From JACCZX01 sp963807155 (GTDB taxonomy: Bacteria > Pseudomonadota > Gammaproteobacteria > Burkholderiales > Burkholderiaceae_F): a stretch of 64,000 nt of DNA. Both the position numbers and the translations under genes were made by a program. This document shows positions 12,340 to 22,122 of this stretch, in pieces (position 1 is the first letter of the stretch; the number at the start of each line of letters is the position of its first letter). The notes beneath the pieces are model-generated. The model made no database searches. It was given only the letters and a program-made list of their open reading frames with translations, and was not told the DNA's origin. The DNA lies in assembly GCA_963807155.1 (NCBI GenBank), contig CAWEAZ010000019.1, forward strand, positions 160,355-224,354, read 5' to 3'.

Positions 12340-14520
12340 TTAACGCATCGCCGCGTTAACACGCTCCGATATGACGCGCGGGGTTATGAAGATGATCAAT
12401 TCGGTGCGATCGCTTATCGTTGCCGTATTCTTAAAAAGATTTCCCACTACAGGAAGATCCCCAAAGAATGGGACTTTGGTAATGGTCGTGCGGTCTTGCT
12501 GCTCGTAGATTCCGCCGAGCACGACAGTGCCACCGTTTTCAACCAATACTTGCGTCTGAACGTTTTTCGTATCGATCGCTGGGCCCGCGGTTGTCTCCTG
12601 CCCGCGGGTGTCCTTGTTAACTTTGACATCAAGAAAGATCGCGCCCTCAGGCGTGATCTGCGGCGTCACTTCGAGCTTCAACACCGCCTTGCGAAACGCG
12701 ACCGACGTGGCGCCGCTCGACGTCGACTGCTGATACGGAATCTCGGTTCCTTGTTCGATCACCGCCTTGACCTTGTCGGCGGTCACGACACGCGGGCTGG
12801 AGATGATCTTGCCTCGACCGTCGGCTTCAAGCGCATTCAATTCAAGGTTAATCAGGCGGGTCAGGGCGCTGTTGAACAACGTCAAATTGAACGAGCCCGG
12901 ATTAAACCCTCCGATACCCGCAGCGGGCAGGTCGACGTTATTTGAGTTGATCACAGTCACGCCACCGACAACCCCTCCCCCTCCACCGATACCACCGGCA
13001 CCCGGCAACGTGGGCAACGCATTTCGACCGCCGACTGCCACTTCGTTCGTAACTCGTCCGTAACCAAAACGCACACCTAGGTTGCGGCTGAACTTATCGT
13101 CCGCCTCGACGATGCGCGCTTCGATCAGAACTTGCGGTACAGGAATATCGATTCTTTGCAGGAGTCTGCGCACGTCTTCGAGTCGTGCGCTCGTGTCCTG
13201 CACGAAAATCTGGTTCGTTCGCGGGTCGACTGCCACGCTGCCGCGCTTGGAAATGAGGCGCTGCTTATCATCGCTCAACAACTTGCGCACGTCCTCGGCC
13301 TTTTGATAATTGACGACGAACGCCTCAGAGCGAAGCGGTTCAAGATCTGCGATCTGGTTACGCGATTCGAGTTCGAGCTTTTCCTTGGCAGCAATTTCGT
13401 CCCGCGGCGCAACCAGCACGACGTTGCCGTTTTTCCGCATGTCCAGACCTTTACTCTGCAAAATGATGTCGAGCGCCTGATCCCACGGAACGTCCTTTAG
13501 TCGCAACGTAATGGTGCCGCCGACCGAATCACTGGTAATGATGTTCAGATTCGTAAAATCGGCAATCACCTGCAGCAAAGAGCGCACGTCAACGTTTTGG
13601 AAGTTCAGCGATAACCGCTCGCCTTGATAGCCTTGCCGCGTGCCCTGGAACAGTCGCGTCGGATCCTCGCGTACAGGCCGCACCTCTAGCACGAAACGCG
13701 TATCGCTTTGATAGGCGTTGTGTTCCCATACGCCGCGTGGTTCAACCACGAGGCGCGCGTTGTTTCCTTGTTGGCTCGCGGTGACCTGCGCCACCGGGGT
13801 TGCAAAATCAGATACGTCGAGCCGGCGCTTCAAGCTATCTGGCAACGTCGTATTCTGAAAATCCACGATGACGCTATTTCCCTGCTGCCGGATATCGACG
13901 TTGGTGTTCGGGTCGGACAAATCGACAACCACCCTGCCTTCGTTCTCGGCGCCGCGGCGGAAATCGATACCACGCAAAGCCCGGCCGCCGGTAAAGGCCG
14001 ATGGGCCAGCGGTGACAGGCGCTGTGCTCGACGGTGAAGCTTGAGCTGCCGTGGCCGACGCCGTGCCCGGCGCGGCTCGGAAGGTGCTCGTATCCGCAGC
14101 GCCTCCCAGCGCAACTAACACACGCTTGCCCTCGATCGATACCGTATGCGTCATCGGCCGCTTGAGATTGACAACGACACGTGAACGACCTCCCGCCTGC
14201 ACAACATTAACCGAGCGCACGTCACCCTGGTTCAGTTCGACCATGTTCTTGCCCAGCCCATTGACGGTCGCCGGCATATCGAGCGCAACGCGCGCGGGAT
14301 TTGCCACTGAAAAGCTCGCAGGCACTCCCTGCGGCGCATTCTTCAACTCGATGCTGACCACGACGCCATTGCTCGTCTGAACGGCGTCTACGCGTTCGAT
14401 TGCATTGCCTGGATCACTGGCCGCGGTCTGCGCGGAGACTGCAGAAACCGTTGCAATCAAGCCCAGCATCGCCGCCAATCGCGACAAGCACACGGCCACA
14501 TTTTGGACACTGATACTCAT
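12340..14520 (-). CDS. pilQ: Type IV pilus secretin
   Basis: Outer-membrane secretin through which the type IV pilus passes. Signal peptide (MSISVQNVAVCLSRLAAML...), two AMIN peptidoglycan-binding domains in the first ~290 residues, N0/N1 domains (LSLNFQNVDVRSLLQVIADF), and the C-terminal secretin beta-domain with the VPFFGDLPVVGNLF signature, ending near RTELIIFITPRV. 726 residues from the ATG at 14520, which overlaps the pilP stop (ATGA). A longer frame upstream would put 25 residues before the signal peptide, so it was not used. Gly-rich loop (GAGGIGGGGGVVGG) in the mid-region. Confidence 0.95.
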   Translation of the reverse strand: MSISVQNVAVCLSRLAAMLGLIATVSAVSAQTAASDPGNAIERVDAVQTSNGVVVSIELKNAPQGVPASFSVANPARVALDMPATVNGLGKNMVELNQGDVRSVNVVQAGGRSRVVVNLKRPMTHTVSIEGKRVLVALGGAADTSTFRAAPGTASATAAQASPSSTAPVTAGPSAFTGGRALRGIDFRRGAENEGRVVVDLSDPNTNVDIRQQGNSVIVDFQNTTLPDSLKRRLDVSDFATPVAQVTASQQGNNARLVVEPRGVWEHNAYQSDTRFVLEVRPVREDPTRLFQGTRQGYQGERLSLNFQNVDVRSLLQVIADFTNLNIITSDSVGGTITLRLKDVPWDQALDIILQSKGLDMRKNGNVVLVAPRDEIAAKEKLELESRNQIADLEPLRSEAFVVNYQKAEDVRKLLSDDKQRLISKRGSVAVDPRTNQIFVQDTSARLEDVRRLLQRIDIPVPQVLIEARIVEADDKFSRNLGVRFGYGRVTNEVAVGGRNALPTLPGAGGIGGGGGVVGGVTVINSNNVDLPAAGIGGFNPGSFNLTLFNSALTRLINLELNALEADGRGKIISSPRVVTADKVKAVIEQGTEIPYQQSTSSGATSVAFRKAVLKLEVTPQITPEGAIFLDVKVNKDTRGQETTAGPAIDTKNVQTQVLVENGGTVVLGGIYEQQDRTTITKVPFFGDLPVVGNLFKNTATISDRTELIIFITPRVISERVNAAMR

Positions 14521-15098
14521 CGCTTGCTCCCTTGTTGCCCCGATTGCCTCTGGGCGGCTTCCTGCAATTCCAGCTTGGTAGGCCTTTCGATCCATTCGCC
14601 AGCGGCGTCCTGAACGATCTCCTTCAAGTCCACTTCGGTTTCAGAAATCTTGGTGACCAATCCAAAATTTTGCCCAATGTAGTTGCCACGACGAACCATG
14701 AAAGTCTGGCCAGCGGCGTCGATCAACGCCACCTGATTTCCGGACTGCTGCAGCGTGCCGACCATCTTCAGCTGATCCAACGGATATCCTTCGAGCATTT
14801 CACGGCGACGATCCAGATCCGGCCTGATCGAGCTGGTGCTCGACCGCGATTGCGCCTGCCGCGCAGCAGCCAGAATCATCTTTTGCGGATCGAACGGATC
14901 GATTAGCGCTTTCGCTTCATAACTAAACGGCGTGAACTGCTTCGGCTCCGGCACCGGCTGCGTCGTCGGTCGCATGGTTTTGCGCGTATCGTCCATCCAC
15001 GTCCGCAATTCGGCTTCATTGCCGCCGCCACAGGCGGCGAGCAACAACGTGAAAGATGTGATCGCGCCAAAGCGATGGAAAGTCATCGAGGGTCTCAC
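14517..15098 (-). CDS. pilP: Type IV pilus inner-membrane lipoprotein
   Basis: Lipoprotein linking the PilMNO inner-membrane platform to the PilQ secretin. Lipobox LLAAC near residue 22, a Pro/Thr-rich linker, then the compact beta-domain (MVGTLQQSGNQVALI, YIGQNFG). 193 residues from a GTG at 15098 that overlaps the pilO stop (GTGA); an ATG at 15086 is the alternative and would also keep the signal sequence. Fourth gene of pilMNOPQ. Confidence 0.92.
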   Translation of the reverse strand: MRPSMTFHRFGAITSFTLLLAACGGGNEAELRTWMDDTRKTMRPTTQPVPEPKQFTPFSYEAKALIDPFDPQKMILAAARQAQSRSSTSSIRPDLDRRREMLEGYPLDQLKMVGTLQQSGNQVALIDAAGQTFMVRRGNYIGQNFGLVTKISETEVDLKEIVQDAAGEWIERPTKLELQEAAQRQSGQQGSKR

Positions 15099-15745
15099 TT
15101 GCCAGGCCCTTTCTTCTCAAGTTTCGCCTTGGCAGCTCGCTGCGCGGCAATTTCTTCGGGATCAAGATAACGATATGTCTTGGCCGTGGCGTCAAATGTC
15201 AGGCTACCGCCCTTCCCAGCCTGTACGTTGACGTTGTTCAACGTGACGATCCGCGGCAGGTTTGCAATGTCGCTCGCAAACGCTCCCAGATCGTGATACT
15301 TGCCCGATACCTTGACCGCGATGGGAAGCTCTGCATAGTACTCACGGACATTGGTCTGTCCTGGGCGGAACAATTCAAAGTCAAGTCCTCGCCCGACACC
15401 TGCCTGGTTAATGTCCGATAGCAGGGCGTCCATTTCGGACTTGCTTGGCAACTGCTTCTCAAGCGTCAACACGTATTGACTGACCTGCTCGCGCTGCTTA
15501 CGCAATTCCTCGAGATTGACGGCCTGCTGCAGCTTGCCTCGGTACTCTTCCTTGAGCTTCTGTTCTTCAGCCTGCAGCTGCTCGAGTTGATCTTTCTGAC
15601 CACTCCAAAGACCGAACCAGCCACCGACCGCGCAGACCACGATCAGGAATAACCACATCGCGATACGCGGTGCCGCCGGCCATGAGCCGACGTTATCCAG
15701 GCTCAAGCCTTGAAACTGTGATGCCAGACTACGACCGGTTGCCAT
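15095..15745 (-). CDS. pilO: Type IV pilus assembly protein PilO
   Basis: Bitopic inner-membrane protein that pairs with PilN in the alignment complex. 216 residues: short cytosolic N-terminus, one membrane helix (about 28-47, IAMWLFLIVVCAVGGWFGLW), a coiled coil (LQAEEQKLKEEYRGKLQQ), then a ferredoxin-like periplasmic domain with the motif FRPGQTNVREYYAELPI. C-terminus Lys-rich. Starts 13 bases after pilN. Confidence 0.93.
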   Translation of the reverse strand: MATGRSLASQFQGLSLDNVGSWPAAPRIAMWLFLIVVCAVGGWFGLWSGQKDQLEQLQAEEQKLKEEYRGKLQQAVNLEELRKQREQVSQYVLTLEKQLPSKSEMDALLSDINQAGVGRGLDFELFRPGQTNVREYYAELPIAVKVSGKYHDLGAFASDIANLPRIVTLNNVNVQAGKGGSLTFDATAKTYRYLDPEEIAAQRAAKAKLEKKGPGK

Positions 15746-15758
15746 CGATTCCTCGTTC

Positions 15759-16460
15759 CTACTTGTTGGCGGGCGCTGCAGGTGCAGGCGCCGAAGACGA
15801 CGTAATGCTGGGCGTCGATTGCACGGCGGTGGGTACTGGGGTCGTCGGCACCAACGACGACTTCGCGCCCGGCTGAGCCTGCATCAGCGCGCGCTCCGGT
15901 GTTTGCTTCAGCGAAAAATTAAGTGAGAACTCGAATACGCGGCGGTTGATCCCCTGCGGACCTGCACCCGCTACCTTGATCTCGATCAACTCCGGGCGCT
16001 CCAGTACGCGTGAGTTGTTCTGCAGATTGCGCAGAAACTCCGACACGCGCTCGTTAGACGCTGCCCAACCGCTGACATTGACCTTTCGATCTTCCTGCTT
16101 GATACCGCGCAAATAAATGCCTTCCGGGACCTGCTTGGCAACTTCGTCAATCAGGTAGACAGGCAAATTGCGGTCTGCTTGCAGGTCCTCAACGGCGCGT
16201 TGGCGTGCGCGCAAACCGTCAATCTCGGCACGCAACGACGCAATTTCCTTGATCTGGGTGTCGAGCTTGCGGTTTTCGGCACGGACAAACTCGTTGCGTG
16301 ATTCCTGATTCGAGATGTATCCCTGCAGCACGGTCCAAACCACCGCAATCATCAACAAACCGGCGACGACCGAAAGGCCGGTCATGAACCAGAAGACTTT
16401 CTTCTGCCGCTCGCGTCTGGCTTCGCGATGCGGCAATAGATTGACGCGAGGTGTTGTCAT
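15759..16460 (-). CDS. pilN: Type IV pilus assembly protein PilN
   Basis: Inner-membrane partner of PilO. The N-terminal motif PRVNLLPHREARRERQKK binds PilM in the cytosol; one membrane helix follows (about 24-46), then a coiled coil and a periplasmic domain. 233 residues, with an Ala/Pro/Thr-rich C-terminal tail somewhat longer than common. The ATG at 16460 overlaps the pilM stop. Confidence 0.93.
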   Translation of the reverse strand: MTTPRVNLLPHREARRERQKKVFWFMTGLSVVAGLLMIAVVWTVLQGYISNQESRNEFVRAENRKLDTQIKEIASLRAEIDGLRARQRAVEDLQADRNLPVYLIDEVAKQVPEGIYLRGIKQEDRKVNVSGWAASNERVSEFLRNLQNNSRVLERPELIEIKVAGAGPQGINRRVFEFSLNFSLKQTPERALMQAQPGAKSSLVPTTPVPTAVQSTPSITSSSAPAPAAPANK

Positions 16461-17533
16461 CGGTCAAACCTCCGCATTGCCAATCCGCACGGCGTTAGCA
16501 GTGCAGGCGCGTCCAGCCTCAACTGTTTCTCGCGAATGTTGGACGAGATCTCCATGCCTTTGAATGGTGAGATCACCGAGGCCGGGACCTGTGAACGCTC
16601 CATTAGAGCTTCAGGCAGGCCGCTGAGCACCGCAGAACCACCGGCCAACATGATTTGATCGACACGGCTATACGGCGTCGACGTGAAAAAGAATTGCAAT
16701 GCGCGCGTGATCTCGATCGTCGCAGTATCAATGAACGGCTTCAGCACCGCGGTTTCATAGTCTGCCGGCAGATCGCCACTGCGCTTTTTCTGTTCGGCTT
16801 CCTCGCTCGGGATGCCGTAGGTACGCGAAATGTCACCGGTCAGCTGCTGCCCCCCGAACGGTTGTTCGCGTTCATAGATTGCTTCACCGTCATGCATCAC
16901 GGTGACACTTGTCGTGTTTGCTCCGATGTAAAACACCGCGATAACTAGGCCCTCGCCGTTGTTAGGCAGTTGCTCGATCAGCCGCTCGATCGCTGAACGT
17001 GCTGAGTACGACTCGACGTCGACCACCATCGGCTTTAATCCGGCGGCTTGGGCCACCGCCACACGATCTTCGACTTTTTCCTTACGCGAAGCCGCGATCA
17101 GCACTTCGACGTCGTCCGGCGCATTCGGGATTGCGCCCAACACCTGAAAGTCCAGGCTGACTTCATCGAGTGCGAACGGAATATATTGATTGGCTTCGCT
17201 CTCGACCTGCATCTCAAGCTCTTCTTCGCGCAGGTTCGCCGGCAACGCAATACGCTTGGTGATGACGGCGGAGGCGGGTAATGCCATCGCGACGTTTTTG
17301 ACTTTGCCGCCCGCGCGACGCCAAGCGCGCCTCACTGCCTCGGCCACTACATCAATCTTGTCAACATTGCCGTCGACCACAGATCCCCGTGGCAGCGGCT
17401 CGATGGCATAGCGCTCGAGGCGCAATGTGCCCTTGCCGGCCTCGGACAACTCGACAATTTTCACGCTCGACGAGCCGATATCAAGGCCGATCAGCGGCGG
17501 CGCTTTAGGCGAAAAAGGCAGATCAAAGGCCAA
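16457..17533 (-). CDS. pilM: Type IV pilus assembly ATPase-fold protein PilM
   Basis: Cytosolic actin-like protein that binds the PilN N-terminus. 358 residues, normal. Phosphate-1 loop GLDIGSSSVK at 16-25; IALPANLREEELEMQVESEA block; second nucleotide motif around FYIGANTTSVTV; LAGGSAVLSG near the C-terminus. First gene of pilMNOPQ, transcribed away from mrcA, the usual arrangement in Burkholderiales, Neisseria and Pseudomonas. Confidence 0.95.
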   Translation of the reverse strand: MAFDLPFSPKAPPLIGLDIGSSSVKIVELSEAGKGTLRLERYAIEPLPRGSVVDGNVDKIDVVAEAVRRAWRRAGGKVKNVAMALPASAVITKRIALPANLREEELEMQVESEANQYIPFALDEVSLDFQVLGAIPNAPDDVEVLIAASRKEKVEDRVAVAQAAGLKPMVVDVESYSARSAIERLIEQLPNNGEGLVIAVFYIGANTTSVTVMHDGEAIYEREQPFGGQQLTGDISRTYGIPSEEAEQKKRSGDLPADYETAVLKPFIDTATIEITRALQFFFTSTPYSRVDQIMLAGGSAVLSGLPEALMERSQVPASVISPFKGMEISSNIREKQLRLDAPALLTPCGLAMRRFDR

Positions 17534-17704
17534 GGTGATGCTCCCAGCTGACGACGCTTGAACGAGTGCTCAACCACGCACTCCATGAATCGGCAAGACA
17601 ACGAGCGAAGAAACGGACGCCCGTCTCCTCGATCCCCCAAGATCCCAATCGGCGCAGCCGGATCGAAACCCGTTTTTCCTTATGTTTCGCGCGTTTACCG
17701 CAGA

Positions 17705-17734
17705 TTTATCGGACGCTACGCGAAATCCTATCAA
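17705..17734 (-). promoter_or_regulatory. Possible sigma-70 promoter of pilM
   Basis: TTGATA, an 18-base spacer and GATAAA on the minus strand, predicted start near 17698, giving a leader of about 165 bases. Moderate match only. Confidence 0.35.
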
Positions 17735-17866
17735 CATACGCAAAAGCCACACAAGCCCCGTGTTCGGCCTAATCGTGCCCTCTTTGAGGGATTAACAACG
17801 AACATCTGTCGCCAGCCAGCGTCCAACGTGAGGTTTGCCCGAACGCGCTGGCGCCATACCGACTCC

Positions 17867-17872
17867 TATAAT
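17867..17872 (+). promoter_or_regulatory. Perfect -10 box (TATAAT) upstream of mrcA
   Basis: A consensus TATAAT lies 60-87 bases before the possible mrcA starts. No good -35 box stands at 16-18 bases, so an activator or another promoter may be involved. Confidence 0.4.
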
Positions 17873-17931
17873 CTCGTACTCTCTCAGCAGCGAAGCGCAA
17901 AAAAGCGGTCGCTCACACGCCTAACTCGCCG

Positions 17932-20331
17932 TTGCGAACGCCGGTCACTACAAAACACGTGAGCTCCCGCAATTCCGACAATTACGACGACGAAGCGCCA
18001 CGCGCGCCGCTGGCGTGGTATTGGCGCGCCCTGCGGATCCTGGCGGTCGTCGCCGCCGGCGGGATCGCCACCGGCCTGCTGCTCGGCACATTTGTTTTCG
18101 CAATCGTCTATTCGAACTTGCCGCCGATCGATGCGTTAACGGACTACCGGCCCAAGATTCCGTTGCGGGTATGGACGGCAGACGGAATATTGATCGGGGA
18201 ATTCGGCGAGGAGCGGCGAGAGTTCGTGCCGTTGGCCGAAATTCCGGACGAGTTGAAAAAGGCGATCCTGGCAGCAGAGGACGACAGCTTTTATCAACAT
18301 CACGGCGTCGACTACGCCGGGCTCGCACGAGCGTTCGTCTCCAACTTTGCCTCCGGTCGTCGCGGCCAGGGTGGCAGCACGATCACGATGCAGCTTGCGC
18401 GTACGTTTTTTCTGAGCTCCGAGCGCAGCTACCTGCGCAAGCTCTATGAGATTGCGCTCGCATACAAGATCGAGTCGTCGCTTTCGAAGGACCGCATCTT
18501 CGAGGTGTATGCCAACCAGATCTTTCTTGGGCAGCGCGCTTACGGATTTGCGTCGGCGTCACAGATCTACTTCGGTAAGAAGCTAAAGGATTTAACGACC
18601 GCCGAGATCGCGACGCTGGCCGGTTTGCCGGTAGCGCCCGCTACCTACAACCCGTTCGTCAATCCCAAGCGCGCCAAGGGCCGGCAGCAATACGTCCTAG
18701 CGCGCATGTTGCAGCTTCACTACATTGACCAAGCGACGCACGACGCCGCGCTTGCGCAGGAACTAAAGCCGCGTGCTGCCAATTACGCGGTCGAACAGGC
18801 GTTCAAGGTGCGCCTGCACGCCGAATATGCGGCCGAGCTGGCACGGCAACTGGTTTTCGAAGTGTTTCGCGACGAGACGTACACGCGTGGGTTGAACGTG
18901 TTCACAACGCTGCGCAAGGACGACCAGGAAACGGCATACACGGCGTTGCGCGCGCAGGTTCTCGCCTATGACCGAAAATACGGCTACCGCGGCCCCGAAG
19001 CCTTTATTGAGCTGCACGCCGATCCCACCGTGCGCGAACAGCGCATCGAAGATGCGTTGATCGAAGCGATCGACAGCCCCAATCTGGTGCCGGCAGTCGT
19101 GCTGGAGGCCTCGCCCGCAACAGTCAAGGCGATGGTGCAAGGCGGCTCGACAATCGAGATCAAGCCGGACGGTTTGCGATTTGCCGCCCCGTCGTTATCT
19201 CCCAAGGCACAGCCCAATCGCAAGATCGTTCCGGGCGCCGTAATTCGGGTTACGCGCGATGACAAGGGAATCTGGCAAGTGGTTCAGCTGCCGCAGGTCG
19301 AAGCTGCATTCGTCGCTGCGAGCTCGAAAGATGGGCAGGTCAAGGCGCTGGTCGGAGGATTCGACTTCAACCTGAACAAGTTCAACCACGTGACCCAGGC
19401 GTGGCGCCAGCCCGGCTCCAGCTTTAAGCCGTTCATTTACTCGGCGTCGCTTGAAAAAGGCTTCATGCCGAGCACGCTGATCAACGACGCGCCGATCAGC
19501 ATCGACCCGAATCTGACCGGCGGCCAGCTATGGGAGCCCAAAAATTACGACGGCAAGTTCGACGGTCCGATGCGCTTGCGGCAAGGCCTCGCACGATCGA
19601 AAAATCTGGTTTCGGTTCGCATCCTGCAGGCAATTGGCCCGCGCTACGCGCAAGACTGGGTCACCCGATTCGGCTTCGACGCTGAAAGGCATCCCGCGTA
19701 CTTGACGATGGCGCTCGGGGCGGGTGCGGTGACGCCATGGCAGATGATCAATGCGTACTCGATATTCGCCAACGGCGGCTATCGAACGAATATGCACCTG
19801 GTCGCCAAGATCACCGATGCAACCGGCAAAGTGCTGATGGAAGCCAAGCCGCTGCAGGCAGGCGATGAAACGAATCGCGTGCTTGGCGCACGCAATGCGT
19901 TCCTAATGGATAACCTGCTGAAGGACGTTGCCCGCTACGGCACTGCGGCGCGAGCCGGCAGCACGTTGAAGCGGCCCGATATTGCAGGCAAGACGGGCAC
20001 GACCAACGACTCGCACGACGCATGGTTCGCAGGTTATGGCGGTGATCTGGTAGCGGTTGGGTGGATGGGTTTCGATCAGCCGCGCCCCCTTGGCGAGCGC
20101 GAAACCGGCGGTGGCCTCGCGTTGCCCATCTGGATTTCGTACATGGCCAAGGCGCTGAAAGGCGTACCTGAAGCAACGCGCGAGGTTCCCAGCGGCATCG
20201 TTAGTCTCGGCGGCGAGTACTACTTCGTCGAGCACCAGCCCGGACATGGCGTGGCCAGCGTTGGGCTGGACGACATGCTGCCGCCGGAGGAGCAAGTCAA
20301 ACGGGAGTCCGTGCGCGAACAGATTTTTTAG
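17932..20331 (+). CDS. mrcA: Penicillin-binding protein 1A
   Basis: Bifunctional murein synthase anchored in the inner membrane: glycan polymerisation plus peptide cross-linking. Membrane helix at about 34-60; GT51 transglycosylase with the catalytic EDDSFYQHHG and GGSTITMQLAR motifs; an OB-like insert; transpeptidase domain with SSFK (496-499, catalytic Ser), SKN, and KTGT (687-690). 799 residues counted from a TTG at 17932; a GTG at 17959 is in frame and equally possible, and neither has a clear Shine-Dalgarno. The stop is six bases from the convergent cyaY stop. Confidence 0.93.
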   Translation: MRTPVTTKHVSSRNSDNYDDEAPRAPLAWYWRALRILAVVAAGGIATGLLLGTFVFAIVYSNLPPIDALTDYRPKIPLRVWTADGILIGEFGEERREFVPLAEIPDELKKAILAAEDDSFYQHHGVDYAGLARAFVSNFASGRRGQGGSTITMQLARTFFLSSERSYLRKLYEIALAYKIESSLSKDRIFEVYANQIFLGQRAYGFASASQIYFGKKLKDLTTAEIATLAGLPVAPATYNPFVNPKRAKGRQQYVLARMLQLHYIDQATHDAALAQELKPRAANYAVEQAFKVRLHAEYAAELARQLVFEVFRDETYTRGLNVFTTLRKDDQETAYTALRAQVLAYDRKYGYRGPEAFIELHADPTVREQRIEDALIEAIDSPNLVPAVVLEASPATVKAMVQGGSTIEIKPDGLRFAAPSLSPKAQPNRKIVPGAVIRVTRDDKGIWQVVQLPQVEAAFVAASSKDGQVKALVGGFDFNLNKFNHVTQAWRQPGSSFKPFIYSASLEKGFMPSTLINDAPISIDPNLTGGQLWEPKNYDGKFDGPMRLRQGLARSKNLVSVRILQAIGPRYAQDWVTRFGFDAERHPAYLTMALGAGAVTPWQMINAYSIFANGGYRTNMHLVAKITDATGKVLMEAKPLQAGDETNRVLGARNAFLMDNLLKDVARYGTAARAGSTLKRPDIAGKTGTTNDSHDAWFAGYGGDLVAVGWMGFDQPRPLGERETGGGLALPIWISYMAKALKGVPEATREVPSGIVSLGGEYYFVEHQPGHGVASVGLDDMLPPEEQVKRESVREQIF

Positions 20332-20337
20332 CGCACG

Positions 20338-20655
20338 TTAGCCTCGCAACACAACGGCTTCGCCGCCCTGAGCTGAGACCAGCCGCGACAACGCTGCAAA
20401 CAGTTCGCTGCCATCGCGCGTATCGAGCCATCGATCACCATCGCGGGCGTAGTGAAACGCGCCACTCTTGCCGGCGACCCATATCTGCTGCATCGGCGTC
20501 TGACTGTTGACGATCACCTTCGACGCGTCGCCGAGCTCGAGCGTCAGCACATTACCCGCGCGCGATGCCTCGATGTCGATGTCAGCAGCGTCGACGGCAC
20601 GCTCGATCGCCGCGAGCGTTGCCTCGGCCAGTTCGAGGAATTCCGATTCGCTCAT
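20338..20655 (-). CDS. cyaY: Frataxin-like iron-sulfur assembly protein CyaY
   Basis: Cytosolic iron-binding regulator of the IscS/IscU Fe-S assembly machine. 105 residues from the ATG at 20655 (MSESEFLELAEATL). Acidic first helix (ERAVDAADIDIEA), then the beta-sheet motif VIVNSQTPMQQIWVAGKSGAFHY, which is the family signature. A longer frame upstream is noise. Its start is only 15 bases from the divergent lptM start, the same layout as in many gamma- and betaproteobacteria. Confidence 0.93.
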   Translation of the reverse strand: MSESEFLELAEATLAAIERAVDAADIDIEASRAGNVLTLELGDASKVIVNSQTPMQQIWVAGKSGAFHYARDGDRWLDTRDGSELFAALSRLVSAQGGEAVVLRG

Positions 20656-20670
20656 GTTAGATTGGTTGCC

Positions 20671-20847
20671 ATGCGACTCGCCGCAACGATACTCGTCGCC
20701 GTAACGGCCTCTGCGCTTTCGGCGTGCGGCCAGAAAGGTCCGCTCACGCTGCCACCGCCCCCCCCTTCCGCGCAGCAATCGCCAGCGCCGACAAAATCCG
20801 TGGACCGTCCCTTTCCAGACGTGCCAGCCACTTCAGAACAAAAATGA
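20671..20847 (+). CDS. lptM: LptM/YifL-type small lipoprotein
   Basis: 58 residues: signal peptide with lipobox LSAC (Cys about 19), the family signature CGQKGPL directly after it, then a Pro-rich tail. Known members bind the LptDE LPS translocon in the outer membrane and help it mature. Its stop overlaps the lysA ATG (ATGA at 20844-20847), so the two are coupled, as in related genomes. Confidence 0.88.
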   Translation: MRLAATILVAVTASALSACGQKGPLTLPPPPPSAQQSPAPTKSVDRPFPDVPATSEQK

Positions 20848-22120
20848 CCGCCGCGCTGCCGGCCAGCGAGGGGTTCAGCTACCGCGAAAACCACCTGTAC
20901 TGCGAAGACGCTGCGCTCGACGCGCTGGCGCAGCGCTACGGAACACCGTTGTACGTGTATTCGCGTCGCGCGATCGAAAGTGCTTATGGCGCGTACGACT
21001 CGGCGCTCAAGGGGCGCAGCGCACTCGTGTGTTACGCGGTCAAGGCCAATTCGAATCTGGCGGTGCTCGATGTGCTTGCGCGACGCGGCGCCGGATTCGA
21101 CATTGTCTCGGGTGGAGAACTCGCGCGTGTGCTCGCCGCTGGTGGCGATGCAGGCAAGACTGTCTTTTCCGGCGTCGGAAAAAGCGAAGCCGAGATCGAA
21201 GCAGCGCTAAAAGCTGACGTCGCTTGCTTCAACGTCGAGTCATCTGCTGAGCTTGATCGCATCGACGCCGCAGCCAGCCGTTTACAAGAACGCGCGCGGG
21301 TTGCGCTGCGCGTCAATCCGGATATTGACGCCAAGACGCATCCTCACATTTCCACCGGGCTCAAAAGCAACAAGTTTGGTGTTGCATACGCGGACACGCT
21401 GGCACTCTGCCGGGTCGCGTGCGCGAAGCCGGCGCTGGAGTTGGTGGGACTCGGCTGCCATATCGGCTCGCAGATCACGGAGATCGCGCCGTATGTTGAA
21501 GCTGCCGATCGCATCATCGATCTGGTCGACTCGCTCGAGCGCGAAAAAATCGCTCTGCGCCATATCGACCTCGGCGGCGGGTTGGGAATTCGCTATCAGA
21601 ACGAGTCTCCGCCGCGCGCCTCGGAGTTGATTGAAGCTTTGCTGTCGCGGCTCGACGCACGCGGTCATCGCAACAAGAAGGTGATCTTCGAGCCGGGTCG
21701 CTCGATTGTCGGCAACGCCGGGGTCCTGCTCACACGCGTCGAATATCTGAAACCAGGTGAGTCGAAGAATTTTGCGATCGTCGATGCAGCGATGAATGAT
21801 CTGATCCGGCCCGCGATGTACGACGCGTGGATGAACGTGTTGCCCGTTGCGCCACGGAAGCAACGGTGTCAAAAGGTACGACATCGTCGGCCCAGTGTGC
21901 GAATCCGCGGACTGGCTTGCACGTGATCGAGACCTGGCACTGCATTCTGGCGACTTGCTCGCGATCGCGAGCGCCGGCGCCTACGCAATGGCAATGAGCT
22001 CCAACTACAACAGCAGAGGACGTCCCGCTGAGGTGATGGTCGACGGCGCGCGATCGTATTGCTGTGCGGCAGCGCGAAACGATCGAACAATTGTTCGCGA
22101 CAGAGTCGCGCTTGCCGTAA
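20844..22120 (+). CDS. lysA: Diaminopimelate decarboxylase, two frameshifts
   Basis: PLP enzyme for the last step of lysine synthesis. Seen: PLP-lysine motif YAVKANSN, the HIGSQ motif, the Gly-rich GGGLGI, EPGRSIVGNAG, then GPVCESADWLA. The frame breaks twice by one extra base: near 21875 (AAAA run) and near 22045 (GGCGCGCG). Following both shifts gives the full C-terminus (DRIAVRQRETIEQLFATESRLP) and a stop at 22120, about 424 residues. Lysine synthesis is unlikely to be lost here; sequence error is the better reading. The stop lies two bases from the convergent cytochrome gene. Confidence 0.92.
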
Positions 22121-22122
22121 CG

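Larger units (their letters stand above)
17534..17931. other. Divergent pilM / mrcA intergenic region
   Basis: About 400 bases with no convincing gene; the open frames here have random composition. It holds the probable pilM promoter (17705-17734, minus) and a -10 box for mrcA (17867-17872, plus). I see nothing else. Confidence 0.6.

Noticed and set aside
11713..12945. 410-residue open frame on the plus strand
   Set aside because: It lies antisense to aroK and pilQ, both clearly coding. Its composition (Arg, Ala, His-rich, no domain) is typical of GC-rich shadow frames.
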